The notes beneath the pieces were generated by a model. The model was not told the DNA's origin and ran no database searches. It saw only the letters and a list, made by a program, of their open reading frames with translations. A stretch of DNA of 25,461 bases, from positions 1 to 25,461 of IMG/VR virus record IMGVR_UViG_3300030102_008656; one strand, 5' to 3'. This DNA is from a virus. Positions within the stretch are counted from its first letter, which is position 1. Each line of letters opens with the position of its first letter. Below are positions 22,023-25,461 of the stretch, piece by piece. A program made the translations under genes and the position numbers.

Positions 22023-23459
22023 TTAACATTTTTCAAGAATTTTACTTTCTGTATACTTGATCTTTTCAGTTTCGTAAATATCCTTTCTCTTTTCACAGTG
22101 ACGTAAGCCATATCTTAAATTATCGCATATATCAAATATAACTAACTTATTTTTTGAAGCATGTTTACGTAATCCTCTTCCTACTGACTGAACAGTTCGG
22201 ATAAATGACTTTCCTCCTGCTGCAAATATAATATTATGCAAATTTTTAATATTTACACCAGTAGAAAAGATTGAGCTCATAGCTATACATATAACATTGC
22301 TATCTTTCTCCATTATTTTCTTAATTTTATCACGTTCTTCTACTTCTACCTCACCTCTAATAAAATAAACTTGCTTATCCTCACTATTTTTTAAATATTC
22401 TTCTAGTTCTAAACCGTGTTTTATATGATTTACTAAAATTAACGTATTATTCTCTAATTTATTACATAATTTTGATAAAAAAGTATTTCGAAAAGGACTT
22501 TCGTAAATATAATCTAATTCTTCTCTATATTTGTTATCGGAAAGATACCGAGGAGGTATTCTATACTCCAGATTTAATACTTTAACATTAACATTAGCAA
22601 GATAATCTTCTAATCTTAACTCATAACTACTTTTTTCATATATAACAGGGCCTAACTTACCAACAATTGACCATTTATCTAAATTATTTTCAGGTAACGT
22701 ACCTGTAAATCCATATTTGTTATGAGTTCTTATTTTCGAAACTATTTTACTAACTTTATTTGATGCTTTTATTTTATGACACTCATCTACTATTAGAAGA
22801 TCAACATACTTCATCCAGTCGTTATTATCAAATTGACTCTGTACAATACCTATATTACAAATAATAACATTAGCAGTTAAATCTGGCTTAGTTTTACCAG
22901 TCCATTTAGTTAATTTAAAGGTAGTACCACAATCCATAAATTCTTCATACGTTTGCGATACAAGACCAAGATCTGGTACTAACATTATACACTTAAAAGT
23001 ATCTTTATCTCCACTACTTCTAAAATAATTTTCAATTAAAGCTGCAGTAGTAAACGTTTTACCCGCACCGGTACCTAATACACAAGTACCTCTACCAAGT
23101 TTTAATGCTTTTTTAACTACTTCTTTTTGATATTTTCTTAAATTAAATGTAAAATTATCATATAAATCAATATTCCTTCCGACTTTAACTATTTTATCTA
23201 ACTTTTCTGTAACTTCGATATCTACTTTTATTTGTTCTTTAATTAGATATTGTCTAATTTCCCAATATAAACCTACTTCACATGCACCTGTACCAGTTAT
23301 TGCATATTTTCTTCTAGCTGCAAATCGTCCTCTATATCTAGCGAATCTAGCTCCTTCATTCTCAACACTAAAATGCTCTCTTATCTTATCAAAAAGAGAT
23401 TTATCTTCAGTTCGTATCTGAACTTTACGAGTACTAGTATTATAATCAAAAATTAACAT
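22023..23459 (-). CDS. uvsW: Recombination helicase, T4 UvsW-like (superfamily 2)
   Basis: UvsW unwinds branched DNA and R-loops and switches replication from origins to recombination. This 478-residue protein (T4: 503) has Q-like FNLRKYQ, Walker A GTGAGKT (129-135), DECH (225-228), GFTGT (motif III), TLILVNHIKHG (IV), SSIFSTGVNIKNL (V) and QSVGRGLRKH (VI). An N-terminal part of about 100 residues precedes the helicase core, as in T4 UvsW. The ATG overlaps the stop of uvsY by one base, so the two are coupled. Confidence 0.95.
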   Translation of the reverse strand: MLIFDYNTSTRKVQIRTEDKSLFDKIREHFSVENEGARFARYRGRFAARRKYAITGTGACEVGLYWEIRQYLIKEQIKVDIEVTEKLDKIVKVGRNIDLYDNFTFNLRKYQKEVVKKALKLGRGTCVLGTGAGKTFTTAALIENYFRSSGDKDTFKCIMLVPDLGLVSQTYEEFMDCGTTFKLTKWTGKTKPDLTANVIICNIGIVQSQFDNNDWMKYVDLLIVDECHKIKASNKVSKIVSKIRTHNKYGFTGTLPENNLDKWSIVGKLGPVIYEKSSYELRLEDYLANVNVKVLNLEYRIPPRYLSDNKYREELDYIYESPFRNTFLSKLCNKLENNTLILVNHIKHGLELEEYLKNSEDKQVYFIRGEVEVEERDKIKKIMEKDSNVICIAMSSIFSTGVNIKNLHNIIFAAGGKSFIRTVQSVGRGLRKHASKNKLVIFDICDNLRYGLRHCEKRKDIYETEKIKYTESKILEKC

Positions 23460-23854
23460 TATAACTGCTCCATTTTATTAATATCAACAATATTTTTTAT
23501 CTCCCAATGCATATTGCTAAATATTTTTTCTACTTTTTCAAGATATTCAATAACACAATCAAGTTCAGTTATTTTATCATTAATAACTACTAAAGATTCA
23601 TGCTTTTCAGCAGCTGTTTCAGCAGCAGATTGAGTTATTCTAACAGGTGAGTCAGCTATAACTTTTACTACTACTTCTTTTTTAAGTTTTTTCTTTTTAC
23701 TAATTAAAATATTACGATTTCTTTTTGCATCCATAAGTCTAGCTACCCAAAAATGCTTCCTAGCCGGTAGTCTCATTTGTGCTTCTTTCAAATTAAAATC
23801 ATCTAAAACTAAATCTTGACCTATTTCATCAATATATTTTTTTAGCAAATCCAT
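23459..23854 (-). CDS. uvsY: Recombination mediator, T4 UvsY-like
   Basis: UvsY loads UvsX onto gp32-covered ssDNA. The 131-residue protein has the UvsY plan (T4: 137): an N-terminal helix LLKKYIDEIGQDLVLD (T4 LQEELKKDVFID), a central basic helix KRNRNILISKKKKLKKEV for DNA binding, and C-terminal IKNIVDINKMEQL matching T4 IKHIQDMRAFEAG. ATG at 23854 is preferred to the TTG one codon upstream. TATAAT lies six bases before the ATG and overlaps the opposing late promoter. It is adjacent to uvsW, as in T4. Confidence 0.9.
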   Translation of the reverse strand: MDLLKKYIDEIGQDLVLDDFNLKEAQMRLPARKHFWVARLMDAKRNRNILISKKKKLKKEVVVKVIADSPVRITQSAAETAAEKHESLVVINDKITELDCVIEYLEKVEKIFSNMHWEIKNIVDINKMEQL

Positions 23855-23860
23855 CAATAT

Positions 23861-23866
23861 ATTATA
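23861..23866 (-). promoter_or_regulatory. TATAAT promoter for uvsY
   Basis: On the minus strand TATAAT lies six bases before the uvsY ATG. Four of its bases (23863-23866) are shared with the plus-strand TATAAATA, so the two promoters probably exclude each other. Confidence 0.5.
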
Positions 23867-23870
23867 AATA
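23863..23870 (+). promoter_or_regulatory. T4-type late promoter (perfect TATAAATA)
   Basis: An exact TATAAATA ends eight bases before the ATG at 23879. A second, partly overlapping TATAAAT follows at 23869-23875. Confidence 0.72.
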
Positions 23871-23878
23871 TAAATGTA

Positions 23879-24418
23879 ATGGAATCAACCAGTAAATTTG
23901 AAAAGCTATTTCTAAAAGCTTTACAAGAGGATATGACAGCAGGAGCGGGAGGTGCTCTAGGTACTCCAGCAAAGCCTGTTTATAGCCCAGAGAGTCCAAC
24001 CTCAGGAGATACTTATGCGCCTGGAGATGCAAGAAGACCTAAAGTATTAGGCAGCGTACAAACGAGAAAAGGTTCAGTTAGAAAAAAGAAGAAGAATAAG
24101 AAAGGTATTAACTTCGCTACTGGGGAAGAAGATAATGAAGTAAAGCAAAAGTTTTCAAAAAAATATGCTGATGAAGTTAAAAAAGAGTTTGCAAAGCATG
24201 TCAGGTTAAGAAGTCCAGATGGAAAGTTAGGGGTAAAGTTACCTCCTGGTAATAAAAAGGAGATTGAAGATTATAAAAAGAAGGGGTATAAAGAGGAAGA
24301 AGCAGAGGATAGATGTAAGAGGAAAGCTGATTCAGTATATGGTAAAAAAACTTCTGCATATAAGTCTGGCGCTATAGTTAGGTGTAGGAGAGGTAAAATC
24401 TGGAAGAAGAAAAAATGA
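23879..24418 (+). CDS. Lysine-rich, probably virion-associated protein with C-terminal Cys module
   Basis: The 179-residue protein starts with an amphipathic segment (SKFEKLFLKALQEDMTAG) containing L-Q-E at 15-17, a gp21-type site. A Gly/Pro/Ser stretch (GTPAKPVYSPESPTSGD, then YAPGDARRPKVLG) is followed by a basic run RKKKKNKK and a charged helical part. The C-terminal module CKRKADSVYGKKTSAYKSG, AIVRCRRGKIW recalls the PSAYASGAIVRCRR type motif of T4-like marine phage proteins. A role as an internal head or DNA-condensing protein is inferred. The next gene begins within its stop (ATGA). Confidence 0.82.
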   Translation: MESTSKFEKLFLKALQEDMTAGAGGALGTPAKPVYSPESPTSGDTYAPGDARRPKVLGSVQTRKGSVRKKKKNKKGINFATGEEDNEVKQKFSKKYADEVKKEFAKHVRLRSPDGKLGVKLPPGNKKEIEDYKKKGYKEEEAEDRCKRKADSVYGKKTSAYKSGAIVRCRRGKIWKKKK

Positions 24419-25164
24419 ATCAAAAAGAAATACTTGAAGCAAGTGATTCTCTTCGTCAATGGTTTAAAAGAGGAGGAACTGATCCTAAAACTGGTAAAAA
24501 GTTTAAGGGGTGGATAAACTGTAAGACGGGTGGACCTTGCGGACGTAAATCTAAAAAGTCAGGAGGTAGTTACCCTGCATGCAGACCTACTAAAGCTCAA
24601 TGTAAAAGCATAAAGGGTAAGATGTATAAAAAGAAAAGCTCAAAAAGAGTAAACTGGAAAAAACGTAAAAGTGAAAATGCTGAAGAACCTAAAAAAGGAA
24701 CTGGTAAAAAACCAAAAGGTTCAAGTAGAAGGCTTTATACTGATGAAAATCCTAAAGATACTGTAAGTGTAAAGTTTAGTTCTGTATCAGATATAAGAGA
24801 TACTCTAAATAAATCTTCTTTCAAGAGTAAGTCACATGCAAGACAGTCGCAAATTATTAACTTAATACATCAAAGAGTAAGAGCAGCTAAAGGTAGAGTA
24901 AAGGACCCTAAAAAGAAAAAGAGTCTTACTGCAGCTTTTAAATATATTACTAACAAGAAAGAAGCAAGTAAGCGTAAAACTAAGCGGATGAGAGAAGAAG
25001 ATGCTGAAAAGAAAAATATTCATAAGCCCGTTAAGCCTGGTATACTTAAAAGACGTCTAGGTAATCTTTCGTGTAGTAAAGTTAGAGGTGCAAAAAGTAA
25101 ACTTAAAAATAAAGGGACTCATTATGCTAAAGCACTACAACGCTATTTAAATTACCATTGTTAA
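24415..25164 (+). CDS. Highly basic multi-domain protein with DUF5872-like Cys region
   Basis: The 249-residue protein begins MNQKEILEASDSL with I-L-E at 6-8 (possible gp21 site). A Cys-containing region follows: GWINCKTGGPCGRKSKK, then YPACRPTKAQCKSIKGK (about 38-70), which resembles the family I know as DUF5872. A second segment VSDIRDTLNKSSFKSKSHAR to about 170 is helical; the C-terminal part (KPVKPGILKRRLGN...HYAKALQRYLNYHC) carries two more Cys. The whole is strongly positive and probably binds nucleic acid. It is coupled to the gene before it by an ATGA overlap. Function is unknown; I have not verified the family by search. Confidence 0.8.
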   Translation: MNQKEILEASDSLRQWFKRGGTDPKTGKKFKGWINCKTGGPCGRKSKKSGGSYPACRPTKAQCKSIKGKMYKKKSSKRVNWKKRKSENAEEPKKGTGKKPKGSSRRLYTDENPKDTVSVKFSSVSDIRDTLNKSSFKSKSHARQSQIINLIHQRVRAAKGRVKDPKKKKSLTAAFKYITNKKEASKRKTKRMREEDAEKKNIHKPVKPGILKRRLGNLSCSKVRGAKSKLKNKGTHYAKALQRYLNYHC

Positions 25165-25171
25165 ATAAATA
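25164..25171 (+). promoter_or_regulatory. Late promoter candidate (AATAAATA)
   Basis: AATAAATA (7 of 8 to TATAAATA) begins at the last base of the preceding stop and ends five bases before the ATG at 25177. Confidence 0.45.
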
Positions 25172-25176
25172 TTATT

Positions 25177-25461
25177 ATGAAGTTTACTGATTTAACTGCA
25201 AGATTAAATTTATACTCTAAGCCAGTATATGATAATCAACCTATAAATGAAAGTGTAGTTGATGAAGATGCTGAAAAGAAAAAATCTGATAAAGTAAAGG
25301 TCTATAGAGGTAAAGATTATAAAGTAAAAGTAGAGAAAGGTAAAAAATTTACTAAGAATGGTATTTATATGAAAGTATATTATCAAAATCCTAGCTTATC
25401 TAAAGAAAGACATAAACAAATAGCTAATCAAATACATAGAGCTATATCTGATGAAGAACAA
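25177..25461 (+). CDS. Truncated basic protein, unknown, runs off the window
   Basis: The open frame is 95 codons to the window end without a stop. It begins MKFTDLTARLNLYSKPVYD, with I-N-E at 23-25 as a possible prohead-protease site, then VDEDAEKKKSDKVKV, a Lys-rich beta-like part (YRGKDYKVKVEKGKKF) and a helical part. The motif EDAEKK also occurs in the preceding protein. I recognise no family. It is expected to be late from the AATAAATA element before it. Confidence 0.7.
   Translation, partial: MKFTDLTARLNLYSKPVYDNQPINESVVDEDAEKKKSDKVKVYRGKDYKVKVEKGKKFTKNGIYMKVYYQNPSLSKERHKQIANQIHRAISDEEQ

Noticed and set aside
1-25461. CRISPR array, insertion sequence, integrase or attachment site
   Set aside because: No spaced direct repeats, transposase or recombinase motifs are visible. 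The gene content is that of a lytic phage.

Overview
The window is about 25.5 kb of a strictly lytic, T4-like myovirus genome. It is AT-rich (roughly 30% GC by eye), with densely packed genes that overlap or abut. The gene set gp41, gp61, gp43, gp45, gp32, gp59, UvsX, UvsY, UvsW, gp46, gp47, gp55 plus phage Hsp20 fits the marine T4-like phages (cyanophages and pelagiphages). The very low GC and absence of photosynthesis genes in view fit a phage of an AT-rich marine bacterium better than a typical cyanophage; the host is an inference.

Layout. Bases 1-114 hold a divergent start of a leftward truncated gene and a rightward gene (115-552). A leftward replication block runs from 10332 down to 549: HhH protein, class II glutamine amidotransferase, glycosyltransferase, gp41 helicase, DHH phosphoesterase, a small gene, gp59, gp32, a proline-rich protein, gp45 clamp, three small conserved-looking unknowns, 5' nuclease and gp61 primase. 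A rightward acidic virion-type gene lies at 10350-11573. A second leftward block runs from 23854 down to 11570: UvsY, UvsW, gp55, gp47, gp46, glycosyltransferase, gp43 polymerase, two small unknowns, Hsp20, a GC-rich non-coding segment with a terminator, UvsX and a QueC homologue. Three rightward genes for lysine-rich, probably virion-associated proteins fill 23879-25461, the last one cut by the window end.

How it works together. The leftward genes make up most of a T4-type replisome and its recombination-dependent replication machinery, plus the late sigma factor gp55. The clamp loader gp44/gp62 and the virion genes are outside the window. The rightward genes and Hsp20 carry TATAAATA-like T4 late promoters and are probably gp55-dependent. 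Several leading leftward genes instead carry TATAAT. Both elements sit only 5-8 bases before the start codon, which implies leaderless or nearly leaderless mRNAs; no Shine-Dalgarno sequence is visible at the leading genes examined.

Most interesting points: the fixed promoter-to-start spacing with bidirectional promoter hubs of 17-32 bp; a GC-rich structured region (13486-13690) with a perfect terminator; a QueC homologue that has lost the usual zinc cysteines, together with a stand-alone class II amidotransferase that recalls GAT-QueC/deoxyarchaeosine DNA modification; a perfect 22-bp palindrome touching the DNA polymerase start codon; a terminator hidden inside the primase gene; and N-terminal L/I-x-E sites on all five rightward proteins that resemble T4 prohead-protease sites.
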